This document shows positions 26,701 to 35,158 of a stretch of 54,346 nucleotides of DNA, piece after piece. The stretch lies in NCBI GenBank assembly GCA_937969495.1, contig CALBVY010000024.1, positions 1 to 54,346 of the forward strand. Direction: 5' to 3'. The notes under the pieces are model-generated. The model did no database searches and was not told the origin of the DNA. It was given only the letters and a program-made list of their open reading frames with translations. Numbering within the stretch: position 1 is the first letter of the stretch; every line of letters starts with the position of its first letter. The DNA comes from an uncultured Verrucomicrobiales bacterium (GTDB lineage Bacteria > Verrucomicrobiota > Verrucomicrobiia > Verrucomicrobiales > Akkermansiaceae). Made by a program: the position numbers and the translations under genes.

Positions 26701-27368
26701 TAGTATCCTTTGATGAAATGAACCGAGGCTTATTTCATGGAGCCGCAGATGGACGCGCTGCCAGAAATGAGCCTATCCCTGCTCGTATCATGCCATTACG
26801 CTACGCCTATGAAGGTATGATGCTCAGCCAGGCCACTCATAATCCATTTGAAAAAGAACGACGTAAAATTCAGGCAGAGATTGATCCACTTAAAGCCATC
26901 ATCGAACAAAGATACAATGGAGACTTAAGTCAAGAGCTCACGCCTAAGCAGGACCAAAGGCTCAAGATTTTAAAAGAGGCACTACGCAGACTCATGGCAG
27001 CAGAAGCCACCGATGCTACTGAAGCAAAATCTTTGATCTGGAAAATCTCTAACGCAGGCAGAAAAAAAACAATGGAGAAACTACAGGCAATACCTCCCTA
27101 CCCAGAAGATGAAACTATCGAAGTCAAACCCACCAGAGACTTTTTTGTCAATTCACGCACAGACCTGTTAGTCAGCAAAGCAGAGATTGATCGTGTCGAC
27201 TACAGACAAGAAAAGAACCGCAGCATCTTCCTCGCTGAATGGAAACACTGGTTCGGAATGACTACCAAAACCACACAAGCATGCCACTGGCTACTGGGGA
27301 CATTTATTACCCTTTGCTTAGCCATTACAGCCATTAATCTGCAAGTGCGCAAACAACGGGTAAAATAA
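23796..27368 (+). CDS. TerB/FHA-like/ABC-2 (ABCG-type) transporter fusion
   Basis: A 1190-residue single-chain exporter. Residues ~50-170 resemble a TerB-like helical domain (DIFASFAALDHKVDRAEAE). Residues ~195-445 hold two beta-rich, FHA-like domains, the second with INGQPVRSEGKLIDGSLIRL-type residues. The ABC domain has Walker A GPSGSGKST (490-498), signature ISGGERGRL (596-604) and Walker B IFLFDEP (616-622). An ABC-2/ABCG membrane domain (about 805-980) follows. A ~170-residue charged segment comes next, and one last helix ends the protein (about 1160-1180). The design recalls Rv1747 (FHA-ABC-TMD) and eukaryotic ABCG half-transporters. The substrate is unknown. Confidence 0.85.
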   Translation: MLALLKIPAQYNAVATPQDQAPRKRHWLKSWIEHIPVLRSFSSSARGGASRHTAGLIDIFASFAALDHKVDRAEAEVALDLLRHAFPEADHGWLARRLHRALSSPQAPEKVARSLRKELDTDDRVSLGLQLHLLVIASGSHFRGKEAFTKVMHSLRAQDIGTAIIDEMEDNPSTGPLPFDKVIFSTTPHEGVQLPSNGGDFSFCAYRSKDLTLIRNIGAEPIWISGSSLAQGQSMRLRAHQNIGLPDWTLSMDDISFFLNSARTDHRRTLYLTENGDQLTAERVKSRQSALKLDFGLNIHATALTETGIRLSSGEAFKSGETYELTMWDRIILENGSETSLEPLRKQAMATGSRFRIDAGRQECLVSNDPSALKRGDVLLSPGLARRVVLSIKFDPQTAEGYLKIISAERVVMINGQPVRSEGKLIDGSLIRLSPNQAVRCRFSESLLDEERTVIHDLHIESLNHRYGAQTVLDNVEFSVKRGEMLCIMGPSGSGKSTLLSAIAGHLEPNRGHIRLNGSSLYQHRKELASFIASMPQEEALNPQLTVREHLMHASMIRRPHLAHIEHMKRVDTILAELALQPLAHRKAGSPGEKTISGGERGRLNLGLDLSSAAEIFLFDEPISGLSSKDSEHVAETLHTLSRDKIVITSLHRPGARVLRLFDKVLLLDKGGRVAFFGTPVEMSRYFREASKELHILTPQRMKAQQTGGADFVFDVLETPLYGQAGRETVSVRRFPPTFWQERFEGSQLVDDVARGELPTKSQLNTSAVSNGQMGVPTQSKRQRIFEWERLLRTHFHRTMLSKFRNRGTIYSILLEAPLLALLIGITLRASPEGAYSFHSGLHLPVYIFLTVTIGMFLGLTNSATEILRDLPIFRRERNCRTGTLLYVSAKFIALAILAALQCAIYTWIGHEMLDIYGMFTTHWLWMTGTALCGTAMALVISSVVKTERAALSAVPLLLVPQLLLAGALVSFDEMNRGLFHGAADGRAARNEPIPARIMPLRYAYEGMMLSQATHNPFEKERRKIQAEIDPLKAIIEQRYNGDLSQELTPKQDQRLKILKEALRRLMAAEATDATEAKSLIWKISNAGRKKTMEKLQAIPPYPEDETIEVKPTRDFFVNSRTDLLVSKAEIDRVDYRQEKNRSIFLAEWKHWFGMTTKTTQACHWLLGTFITLCLAITAINLQVRKQRVK

Positions 27369-27381
27369 CTCCAAGCCGAGA

Positions 27382-28737
27382 CTAGCGCGCCGATTCCGCT
27401 AGGTTAACAATCGCATCACGATAGCTCTTAATTTCTTCGGTCACTTGAATTTTCAAAACAAAATCAAGCTGCTCAAGTGCCTCTTCATAGCGGGTGCGTG
27501 CCACGTACAGCTTAGCTAGCTCTATACGAGCTTCATACTCTCCACCCTCGATACTCGATGCTTGCTGGAGTAACATTTCAGCTTCCTGATAACGCTTTTC
27601 AGCCACTCGATGGCGAGCCAGAAGATTAAGAGCCACAGCGTCTAGAGGATCAGATTGAATCAAATCTTCTAAAACTTCAGCTCCGCGTTGAGGATTCTCA
27701 CCAGATTGAATATCAATGAGAGCACCAAGACGTTTTTGCTGACGCACAAGTTTCACCCCCTTAGCATCTGGCCACGCTTTCTGAATCGCATCAGCAAACT
27801 CACGCGCGAGCTTCCAGTCCTGATTACGGGTAACAAACTCTAGAAGATTCAGTGCAGACGAATACTGAGGCTGCTGCTCCATCGTAATAGCCGCTAACAT
27901 CAGCGGGCGTGCCAATTTTGAACTCCCTGAACGAAGATGCAGACTCGCTAACAAAAAGTGATTTTCTGCATCAAGCTTTCCCATACGGCGTACAAGTTCA
28001 AGATTTACCATGGCATCATCGATCTTCTCCACCGCAATCTGAATAGACGCTTGAAACAAGTAGTAAGAAACCTCGGTGGGGCGCACTTGGATCACTTCTT
28101 CAATCAATGCCAGAGCCTCTTCATTTCGATCTAAGTGCTGAAGACACTGAGCCACTCCAGCTTTCCAATCGACACTCTCTGGTTGAGTAAGCTGCGCGAG
28201 TCGATAAGCCTGCAGAGCGGAAGCATATTGACCATTCTGCGCCCTGCCGTAGGCAAGCTGACCATACGTAGCACCATCCTGATCTCCCAGTTTAATAGCC
28301 TCCTCCAGTGCTGGCATCGCCTTTTTCCACTCGTCACTGCGTACGTAAACAAAACCAAGGTTCCGGTGCGCTCGGCGAAAGCTAGGGAAAATCTTTACCG
28401 CACGCTGGTAATACTTTTCAGCAGACTTCATATCACCTAACTCAAACGCAATATTACCGGCATTAAAGGCAACCGCAGCAGATGTCTTCACCAAGGCACT
28501 CGAGGTGAGCTTCGCGAATGCTGTTTGCCTTTTCCCTCCTGCCATCAGCGGCTGAACAGAAACTAACAGCCCTCGCTCTGCAGAGCTAACGGCTGGCTCA
28601 ATACGCGCGTTAATTCTATACGAGCCGTTAAATGATTTCAAAAAAGCCTCATCTTTCCAGTAGTCCTTAGAAAGCGGTAAAGACTCCGCCGCAAGAAGTG
28701 GAGTAATGAACAAACAGGTAAATAAAAGGTATTTCAT
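27382..28737 (-). CDS. TPR protein at end of TonB operon
   Basis: A 451-residue secreted or periplasmic protein. The signal peptide is about residues 1-17 (MKYLLFTCLFITPLLAA). Then come many TPR repeats, e.g. AFNAGNIAFELGDMKSAEKYY, and RAHRNLGFVYVRSDEWKKA. It overlaps tonB by 4 nt and is the last gene of the operon. TPR proteins in this position are also found in TtpC-type TonB2 operons of Vibrio and Shewanella, where they probably help the TonB complex. It converges on the ABC gene with 13 nt between stops. Confidence 0.82.
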   Translation of the reverse strand: MKYLLFTCLFITPLLAAESLPLSKDYWKDEAFLKSFNGSYRINARIEPAVSSAERGLLVSVQPLMAGGKRQTAFAKLTSSALVKTSAAVAFNAGNIAFELGDMKSAEKYYQRAVKIFPSFRRAHRNLGFVYVRSDEWKKAMPALEEAIKLGDQDGATYGQLAYGRAQNGQYASALQAYRLAQLTQPESVDWKAGVAQCLQHLDRNEEALALIEEVIQVRPTEVSYYLFQASIQIAVEKIDDAMVNLELVRRMGKLDAENHFLLASLHLRSGSSKLARPLMLAAITMEQQPQYSSALNLLEFVTRNQDWKLAREFADAIQKAWPDAKGVKLVRQQKRLGALIDIQSGENPQRGAEVLEDLIQSDPLDAVALNLLARHRVAEKRYQEAEMLLQQASSIEGGEYEARIELAKLYVARTRYEEALEQLDFVLKIQVTEEIKSYRDAIVNLAESAR

Positions 28738-29444
28738 TTTTTAATAAAAATCGGCCAAGTCATCACAGCTTTAACCGCTTTACCTTGACGTGTGGGTGGA
28801 GTGAATCGAGAACCGTTAGCAATCCGCTTAGCCAAAGGTATCAGCGCTGGATACTGAGCAGAAATAACCGAAATGAACTGACTTTTCCCCGATGGGAGAA
28901 TGGCGACTTTTACCACCACTTTACCTTGGCTCGCATTCCGGATACTGCGAGGAAACTGCACAGAGGGGTTCCGAATCAACCTCGGCTTACGATCAAGTTC
29001 TCCAAGAGAGTAATAAGACTTTGGCTTAGGCGGCGCGGTTTTTACTCGTGGTCTAGATGGGGCCTTCCTCTTGGTGATGACTTTAGCTTTAACAACGGGC
29101 CGCTTAACGACTGGCTGAGGAAGTGGTGCTGGCGGCTGATCGGCAAAAAAGAGATCAACGGCAATACGCGGATCCACTTTAACATTCATCACTGGCAGGG
29201 CTGGCTGACTAACATCAAATGCAGGGGATAAGTCTGCGACGGCTGGAGGCGGAGGTGGAGGAAGTTCTTCCTCGGTCTGCTCCTGCGGTGCTGGAGGTGG
29301 CGGCTCAGGTAAAGTAACCGTATCCACCTGATGAATTTCAAACTCTGGCTCAACACGCGTGAGCAGCATCATCCGCGTTGCTACCAAAACAGTGATCAAG
29401 ACTGCTGTGGTGGCTATACCTAAGATGATGGATTTAAGCTTCAT
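28734..29444 (-). CDS. tonB: TonB energy transducer
   Basis: A 236-residue TonB. An N-terminal membrane helix lies at about 6-28. A proline-rich periplasmic linker follows (PEPPPPAPQ, then PPPPPPAV), with a Lys/Arg-rich middle. The C-terminal TonB domain (about 155-236) has PSVQFPRSIRNASQGKVVVKV-type residues and ends GKAVKAVMTWPIFIKK. It transmits proton-motive energy from ExbB/ExbD to the outer-membrane receptor encoded upstream. It overlaps the TPR gene by 4 nt. Confidence 0.9.
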   Translation of the reverse strand: MKLKSIILGIATTAVLITVLVATRMMLLTRVEPEFEIHQVDTVTLPEPPPPAPQEQTEEELPPPPPPAVADLSPAFDVSQPALPVMNVKVDPRIAVDLFFADQPPAPLPQPVVKRPVVKAKVITKRKAPSRPRVKTAPPKPKSYYSLGELDRKPRLIRNPSVQFPRSIRNASQGKVVVKVAILPSGKSQFISVISAQYPALIPLAKRIANGSRFTPPTRQGKAVKAVMTWPIFIKK

Positions 29445-29511
29445 TGGAAAACTTCGAGTCTTTGTTTGCGATAAGTAAAAAATTTCTAAGTGGTTACCTA
29501 AAGTTGAAAAA

Positions 29512-29916
29512 CTATTTTGTGGTAGCGAGACTCACCGTTTTGGCTCCGGCGAGTTTGGCGGCATTGATAACCTGAACGATAAGCCCATGGTTAGTATTGG
29601 TATCACCTTGAATAATAACTGGCGTTTTCTGATCAGATTCTAACATTGCAGCCACCACACTGCGCACACCGTTCACTCCTATACTGCGCCCGCCTTGATA
29701 CACCTGACCATTTGATGTCACAGCGATGAGGATAGAGTTTTTCTCCAAATCCTGTGCTGAACTTGCACGTGGCTTATTCACATCCACACCTGTTTCCTCC
29801 ACAAAAACAGTGGTTACAATAAAGAAAATCAGCAGAATAAACACCACATCGATCAAGGGAGAAATATTGATCTCCGAGGTGGAATCATCAGCTGAAAAAT
29901 GACGGAAGCGGCGCAT
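29512..29916 (-). CDS. exbD: ExbD biopolymer transport protein
   Basis: A 134-residue ExbD with a classical N-terminus INISPLIDVVFILLIFFIVTT, in which the Asp of PLIDVVF is the conserved proton-path residue. The periplasmic domain includes GANGVRSVVAAM-like residues and the end GAKTVSLATT. It works with the adjacent ExbB proteins in the same operon. Confidence 0.93.
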   Translation of the reverse strand: MRRFRHFSADDSTSEINISPLIDVVFILLIFFIVTTVFVEETGVDVNKPRASSAQDLEKNSILIAVTSNGQVYQGGRSIGVNGVRSVVAAMLESDQKTPVIIQGDTNTNHGLIVQVINAAKLAGAKTVSLATTK

Positions 29917-29940
29917 GAGAAAAACAGTGGAGTGAGCCCA

Positions 29941-30456
29941 TCAATGGCCAGTAATCAGTGATCGGTGAAGGTTCTGCTGCAGTGTGGCGTAGGCTGAGGC
30001 TGTTTGCCTCCGTAACAAAGCAAGAAGAAAAGCAGCGGGGATGGCGATGAGCAGCCCTGCTTGAGTAGTAATCAGAGCCTCGGCGATACCAACGGAAATC
30101 TTATCGATAGGCTTGGCCGTACTTCTGGTAGCGAGACCAGAAAATGTCACTAACATCCCCGAAACTGTTCCTAATAATCCAGCCAGCGGTGCTGCCCCAG
30201 CGAGCACACCAATAAATGGAAGACGGCGCTGAACCCATGCCAAACGATCCAGCTCATAGGTAACAAACTCCCCCTCCACAGAGCGCCTACCCCGCTCCGT
30301 AGCAGGTTGCAAATCTTCACCAGCCACTTCTTTTTTCACCTTACTCAGGCCGAGCCATGTAGAGGCCAGTATCGCGTAAAGCCCGACACCTAGCAGAAGC
30401 AGAGCCCAGAGAATCGGGCCACCCTGATGGAGGACATGCTGGAGTTCTGAGATCAT
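29941..30456 (-). CDS. exbB: ExbB/TolQ-type proton channel
   Basis: A 171-residue short ExbB. The first helix is at about 12-32. The core APLAGLLGTVSGMLVTF lies at about 87-103, followed by GIAEALITTQAGLLIAIPAAFLLALL. It partners ExbD. It overlaps the upstream TtpC-like gene by 4 nt, consistent with the TtpC-ExbB-ExbD-TonB arrangement. Confidence 0.93.
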   Translation of the reverse strand: MISELQHVLHQGGPILWALLLLGVGLYAILASTWLGLSKVKKEVAGEDLQPATERGRRSVEGEFVTYELDRLAWVQRRLPFIGVLAGAAPLAGLLGTVSGMLVTFSGLATRSTAKPIDKISVGIAEALITTQAGLLIAIPAAFLLALLRRQTASAYATLQQNLHRSLITGH

Positions 30457-31823
30457 TTTTCCGTATTAGATTGAACAAACCTTTCTCCACGTAAGCCATT
30501 AACTAAAGTCAAACCAAGCTTCTCCGTAGTCTGGGCAATCCCCTGACAGCGGCGCGAGAGCAGCGCATGGATAATCAGTGCAGGTATCGCTACCACGAGG
30601 CCAAAAAGTGTAGTCACCAATGCCTCAGAAATTCCTCCCGCAAGTGGTTTAGCATCCCCTGTGCCAGAAACAGTGATCACATTAAATGTGCGGATCATAC
30701 CAGAGACCGTCCCCAAAAGACCCAACAAAGGCGCGGTAGCCGCAGTCACAGCAATGAATGGCAGCCATGATTGCAATTTATTCTGCACCCCTATCAGCTG
30801 CTCATAAAGAACCTCCTCCACGACATCTGGTCCAGCTTTTACAAACCCCAAACACTTCCTAACAACACCAGCCGCAGGGTGATAAACTTTATCAGCCATC
30901 ACCTCAGCTGCCCCCTGATCGCCGGCTCGCAAAGCTTCAAGAATCCGTGAAATCCAATCACTATCTGGTGTACGAATACGAATAATCTGAGCAAACTTAA
31001 TGATCCCACAAATAGCAGACACCAAGGCGATGGCAAGGATCGGCCAGATCCAGAAACCTCCTTTGCGGAAAATATCAAGTTTATCCTCTTCCAGTGTCGC
31101 AAGAGCGAGCGCTTTACCACCGGTAACATCAATACTAACAGATGACTCCCCACCACTAATAATCGTTTTGATCTCACCGCGCTCTCCGGGCAAAACCTTA
31201 GGGCTACCTCGGCCTTTTTCGCGAACAACTGAGCCTGCTAGTGAGCCATCTTCCGCTACAAACCATGCAGAGGGCCCAGCTAAGGCGAAGGTTCCTTTTT
31301 TTACTGTCCCATCTGGAGCAACAGCTTCACCTTGCACACTGGTGCCACCTAAAAGGTTCTCTAATCGAGCCATCCCCGCCTCTAATGAAGCAAGGCGTTT
31401 TTGCATCTGTGCGCGTGGGGTTCCGCTCTGGCTATGGAGTCCATCAAGAGCACTCTGATAAGATGCCTGCTCACCAGGGAGGAGGAAAGTCTCCCACGTC
31501 AGACCATAATCGCGGAGCTTACCATCGATAAAGTTATAGTCCTGCTCAGAAAGGTAGTGTTTTTTTTCCAACTCACGGAATAAGGTCTTACGATCTTCTA
31601 CGGACATACGTGCTATGCGCACCTTTCTGCGCTTGTCTTTCAGCTCAGCGCGGGTGACTTCAAAGGACTTTGCCAGCGTAGGCTTCTCTGCCGCAATGGC
31701 GGTGCGTTGAGCGACCAACTCATCTTGAGCCTTAGTTAGGTCTTTTTTGATACTCGTTAGATCCTGCGCTATAGCAGGCAGAACCAGCAGAAAAAAAAGT
31801 GAAATATATCTCCAAAAGATCAT
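30453..31823 (-). CDS. TtpC-like long ExbB/MotA-family protein
   Basis: A 456-residue protein. The signal peptide is about 1-19. A coiled-coil region (about 22-165) and a periplasmic beta segment (about 165-255) follow. A MotA/TolQ/ExbB domain completes it, with a helix at about 262-285, the core ATAPLLGLLGTVSGMIRTF at about 365-383, and GGISEALVTTLFGLVVAIPALI. This is the layout of TtpC, the extra component of Vibrio TonB2 systems, which has a long periplasmic arm and an ExbB-like channel. It probably bridges the energy unit to the cell wall or receptor. It starts 8 nt after the DUF3450 gene. Confidence 0.85.
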   Translation of the reverse strand: MIFWRYISLFFLLVLPAIAQDLTSIKKDLTKAQDELVAQRTAIAAEKPTLAKSFEVTRAELKDKRRKVRIARMSVEDRKTLFRELEKKHYLSEQDYNFIDGKLRDYGLTWETFLLPGEQASYQSALDGLHSQSGTPRAQMQKRLASLEAGMARLENLLGGTSVQGEAVAPDGTVKKGTFALAGPSAWFVAEDGSLAGSVVREKGRGSPKVLPGERGEIKTIISGGESSVSIDVTGGKALALATLEEDKLDIFRKGGFWIWPILAIALVSAICGIIKFAQIIRIRTPDSDWISRILEALRAGDQGAAEVMADKVYHPAAGVVRKCLGFVKAGPDVVEEVLYEQLIGVQNKLQSWLPFIAVTAATAPLLGLLGTVSGMIRTFNVITVSGTGDAKPLAGGISEALVTTLFGLVVAIPALIIHALLSRRCQGIAQTTEKLGLTLVNGLRGERFVQSNTEK

Positions 31824-31831
31824 GACGAATA

Positions 31832-32614
31832 TTACTGATTAGCTTCTTGGTTAGATTTATTTAACCCCACAGGAAGCTGGATAAGCTGCGGCTGCTGGTC
31901 TTTTTTATACACCGCTATCGCACGCCTGATATCGTCTGCCAGCTCAGGCTTATCCTGCCAGTTCCAGCCATCTTCCCCCAGGGTAACAATACCTGAAGTA
32001 TCCCCCGCACTGGACGCAAAGTAAGCACGCGCAAGCCCTAGATAGAGCACATTCAACGTCATTTTTTCACCACTACCAAGCTCTCTGGTCTGTTCCGCCA
32101 CCGTCACACTGCGGTTAAACCTTCCTGCACTGGTAAGAACATTCAGGATGGATTTTAATACATCACGCGGCTTCTCCATAGCATCAGGAGAGCTGAGAAG
32201 ATCAATATCTGTAGAGAGCTCCTTCTGTAGCGGATCTGGGAGACGCTTGATCAGATTGCGTGTCCGTGGCAGCATATTTGTTAGGGAGTCAATCAGTAGT
32301 CGCTGAGCATCACGGTACGCTTTCAGTTCAGATTCCAGCTCTCCTTTCCTATCATCAGCAAGCTCGGCAGAGGCTCCGGCTTTTTCGATCTCCTCGTTCA
32401 GGAGTGTAAGTTCTTTTTGATAGATATTAAGCAAATCCTGCATCCGCTGCTTCTCCACCTTCCAGGTATTTTTCTCCTCAGTAATCAACCGCTCAGTCTG
32501 CACCCATTGTTTAATCAGCTCACGCTTGGCCGCGGGATCTAGCGTATCTTTTTTTCCCTGCGCACAAAGCGAGGAAGACAGCGATAACAGGGTGATAATG
32601 ATGTGTTTATTCAT
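31832..32614 (-). CDS. DUF3450 periplasmic coiled-coil protein
   Basis: A 260-residue DUF3450 protein. The signal peptide is about 1-19 (ending SSLCAQG). A long coiled coil spans about 30-110. Then come family blocks such as KRLPDPLQKEL and LYLGLARAYFASSAGDTSG. DUF3450 genes are typically adjacent to TtpC-type genes in TonB2 operons. Function is unknown, probably a periplasmic structural partner of the long ExbB protein. Confidence 0.87.
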   Translation of the reverse strand: MNKHIIITLLSLSSSLCAQGKKDTLDPAAKRELIKQWVQTERLITEEKNTWKVEKQRMQDLLNIYQKELTLLNEEIEKAGASAELADDRKGELESELKAYRDAQRLLIDSLTNMLPRTRNLIKRLPDPLQKELSTDIDLLSSPDAMEKPRDVLKSILNVLTSAGRFNRSVTVAEQTRELGSGEKMTLNVLYLGLARAYFASSAGDTSGIVTLGEDGWNWQDKPELADDIRRAIAVYKKDQQPQLIQLPVGLNKSNQEANQ

Positions 32615-32655
32615 CGGTAACTAGGAGTGGGGAAACGTAATACCTCAGATAATGA

Positions 32656-32686
32656 GAGCGGCACTTGTAAATAACAAGCACCGCTC
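32656..32686 (-). terminator. Hairpin between receptor and DUF3450 genes
   Basis: GAGCGG (32656-32661) pairs with CCGCTC (32681-32686), and inside it CTTGT (32664-32668) pairs with ACAAG (32674-32678). No strong T-run follows on the minus strand. It could be a partial terminator or RNA-stabilising hairpin that sets higher receptor expression than the energy genes. Confidence 0.5.
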
Positions 32687-32711
32687 CTACCAATTTATAA
32701 TTATTAGCAAA

Positions 32712-34976
32712 CTAGAACTTCACCTCAAAACCCGCGTAGAGGTGACGGCCACGTCCAACACGTGGACCATCTGCCAGACGGGAGGTAATACTTTCTTCAT
32801 CCAAGATATTGTAAACACCACCTACAAGTTTCCAGTTTTCATCAAGCTGATACCAACCAGAGAGGTCAAAGAGGAGAGCTTCATCGATCTTACCCTCACG
32901 GGCTGAGGTCACTGGGTCATCATGGTTTCCACCTGTGCCATACATAGCACTGGTCCATGTGGCATCAAGATTGGCGCCCCACTTGGTCATATCCACACCA
33001 ATACCCGCCGCGATTTTCCACTCAGGCACGTAAGGGATGTCATTGCCCGTTTCGTCTCCACCTTGGAAGTCAGAAAAGATGTTACCTGAATCTGCGGCAA
33101 TATCTTGCTCTAAGGTAGCCTTGGTCCAAGTAGCACTGACATACATTGGCAAGCGGTAGGATTTTCCAGCGGCAGAAGCAGGATCATAGCTGAACTGAGC
33201 TTCGATACCGTAGACACGCGCGGCACCACCATTAGCAGGATCATTCTGACCTACACCTGCTGCAGGCGCGAGGAGGCTATCAAAGTCTGTATAGAATCCA
33301 ACCAGCTCAAAGGCACGGTATGTATCCGCATCAGCATGACGCCATCCAAACTCATAGGAAATCGATGTTTCCTCGTCAGTTTGATCTTCAGGATCTGGAT
33401 TGGTAAACCCACTTGGACTTGGTGTAGACACACCACGATAAATACCACCAAAGAGCTTATCGGTAGCACAGAGCTCGTAAGTAAAACCAATACCACCAGC
33501 CCAAACATTCAGATCATCACTACGGGAACTTCCGCCATTAAAGTCCTCGTAATCATAGGCGATGTGCTCAAAGCGAAGACCTGGACGGAGTGTGAGATTC
33601 CCCATTTTCACAGAATCCTCAATGAAAAAGGCAACCGCATCTGTCTGCTGACGACGATTGGTTTCCTCCCCCTCAAATCCCTCACGAAGAATGTCAAATC
33701 CACCTGCACCATCAGCATCATAAATATCCACCCACTGTGCGCGGCGGATACGATCACGGTGCAAACGCACACCACTAGTGAGACTGTGCTCAACACCACC
33801 AAAGGTAAAGTCATACTGACCTGCAAACTGTATACCATAGCTGTAGTAATCACGGCTATTTGCCTTTACACCGATGGATCCAGGGGTATCACCTTGGATC
33901 ACCGCAAGCTCAGCAGGACTCATCAAAGCACTATGAATACTCGTACGCCCAGTAGCGATACGACCACGAGAGTCTGCACCTGGCATGACTGCAGTGCTGA
34001 CGTGATCGAGCTTATACCAATTACGGTTAAAACTATTATAGTATGCCGTAGCTTCCAGCTTAAGAGCATCCGATGGCTCAAGGGTATACTTCAAATAAGA
34101 ACGCGTCTGATGGGTATCGATATTATCAAACACTGTCGCGGCATAACGATCGTGTGGATTATCACTTGCGTCTGATTCTGTCAGACCTAAGTAAGTCTCG
34201 TTTGCGCCCATGTCAGTGTAGCCTGCCTTAAATTCTAGACGCTGCTTAAGCGGAGTATCAGGTTCCCAAAATAACTTCAACATTGGCTCAATACGCTCGA
34301 AGCCCGTGCTGCGATCACCGTAACCCTGAATAGAACGAAAGCCATCTGAGCGCTGGTAATGCATTTCTAATAGGTAGCCGAACTTACCGTTCTCAGTCTG
34401 GATCGTATTTCCATAATGAGCGTGGCCTAGGAAGGTATTGTCTGAACCATATGTAAATTTACCATAAAATGACTCCTGCTCTGGAACTGGTGTGGAGAGA
34501 TAGTTGATCACTCCACCCGTTGTGTGCGGACCATACTTAACTTGACTGGATCCTTTAAGAATTTCCAATCCACTCATTCTGCCAGCGTTAGGAGAATAGT
34601 ATGCAGATGGCGCTGAGTAGGGCGCAGGAGCCATGAGTATACCGTCCTCCATCACAGTGGTCTTCTCCGTGCGCGTCCCCAGATTACCTCGAATAGATAA
34701 GTTAGGAAATAGACCATAACCATCTTCCTCACGGGTATAGACACCAGGAACTTTGGCCAGTAGGCGATTGATATTGGTGTAGTTCTGCTGCTGGATATCA
34801 GCCGTATTCAGATACGCAGCAGAGCCCACGAGATCCGAAACGCGGTCTTTCCCTCCAACCACAGTCAGAGGTGTTAGCTCTCCATAGTTTTCATCAGCGA
34901 CCACAGAAAGAGCCGCAAAGTTACCCAAGCTGAATACAGCAAGAGCCAGACGTTTAGTTGATTGATTATGAGTCAT
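32712..34976 (-). CDS. TonB-dependent outer-membrane receptor (FecA-like)
   Basis: A 754-residue TonB-dependent receptor. A signal sequence of about 27 residues is followed by the TonB-box-like LTPLTVVGG. A plug domain (about 40-170) includes VPGVYTREEDGYGLFPNLSIRG and MSGLEILKGSSQVKYGPHTTGGVINY-type motifs. A 22-strand barrel follows, ending in the terminal aromatic YAGFEVKF. The closest resemblance is to FecA-like ferric citrate or siderophore receptors. A Fur-like box lies about 75 nt before the ATG. It heads the DUF3450-TtpC-ExbB-ExbD-TonB-TPR gene set, so receptor and motor lie together. Confidence 0.92.
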   Translation of the reverse strand: MTHNQSTKRLALAVFSLGNFAALSVVADENYGELTPLTVVGGKDRVSDLVGSAAYLNTADIQQQNYTNINRLLAKVPGVYTREEDGYGLFPNLSIRGNLGTRTEKTTVMEDGILMAPAPYSAPSAYYSPNAGRMSGLEILKGSSQVKYGPHTTGGVINYLSTPVPEQESFYGKFTYGSDNTFLGHAHYGNTIQTENGKFGYLLEMHYQRSDGFRSIQGYGDRSTGFERIEPMLKLFWEPDTPLKQRLEFKAGYTDMGANETYLGLTESDASDNPHDRYAATVFDNIDTHQTRSYLKYTLEPSDALKLEATAYYNSFNRNWYKLDHVSTAVMPGADSRGRIATGRTSIHSALMSPAELAVIQGDTPGSIGVKANSRDYYSYGIQFAGQYDFTFGGVEHSLTSGVRLHRDRIRRAQWVDIYDADGAGGFDILREGFEGEETNRRQQTDAVAFFIEDSVKMGNLTLRPGLRFEHIAYDYEDFNGGSSRSDDLNVWAGGIGFTYELCATDKLFGGIYRGVSTPSPSGFTNPDPEDQTDEETSISYEFGWRHADADTYRAFELVGFYTDFDSLLAPAAGVGQNDPANGGAARVYGIEAQFSYDPASAAGKSYRLPMYVSATWTKATLEQDIAADSGNIFSDFQGGDETGNDIPYVPEWKIAAGIGVDMTKWGANLDATWTSAMYGTGGNHDDPVTSAREGKIDEALLFDLSGWYQLDENWKLVGGVYNILDEESITSRLADGPRVGRGRHLYAGFEVKF

Positions 34977-35049
34977 GAAATGTTGTGCGAGTTTGTAAAT
35001 GAGACTTGCAAACCGCAGCCTCGTGGCGCGGTAAGGAGCTCTCTCTATT

Positions 35050-35068
35050 GATATTGATTCTCAATAAC
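35050..35068. promoter_or_regulatory. Fur box-like operator upstream of TonB receptor
   Basis: The 19-mer at 35050-35068 matches the classical Fur box in 14 of 19 positions by my count. It contains the perfect inverted repeat TATTGA-TTC-TCAATA (35053-35067 region). It lies between the receptor start (34976, minus) and the lepB start (35159, plus). Repression of the receptor by iron-loaded Fur is the likely role. Confidence 0.72.
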
Positions 35069-35158
35069 AAGAAAAATCTCTCCTTTTCTGGAAAACTCCT
35101 CGTAGAATCGCATTTTTCCCTTGCTGGATAGCAGTCTCTGACCGCTATTAAGCGCGAC

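Noticed and set aside
33336-34175. 279-codon plus-strand frame inside the TonB receptor gene
   Set aside because: Antisense shadow of a clear receptor gene, rich in Thr/Ile and with no recognisable domain.
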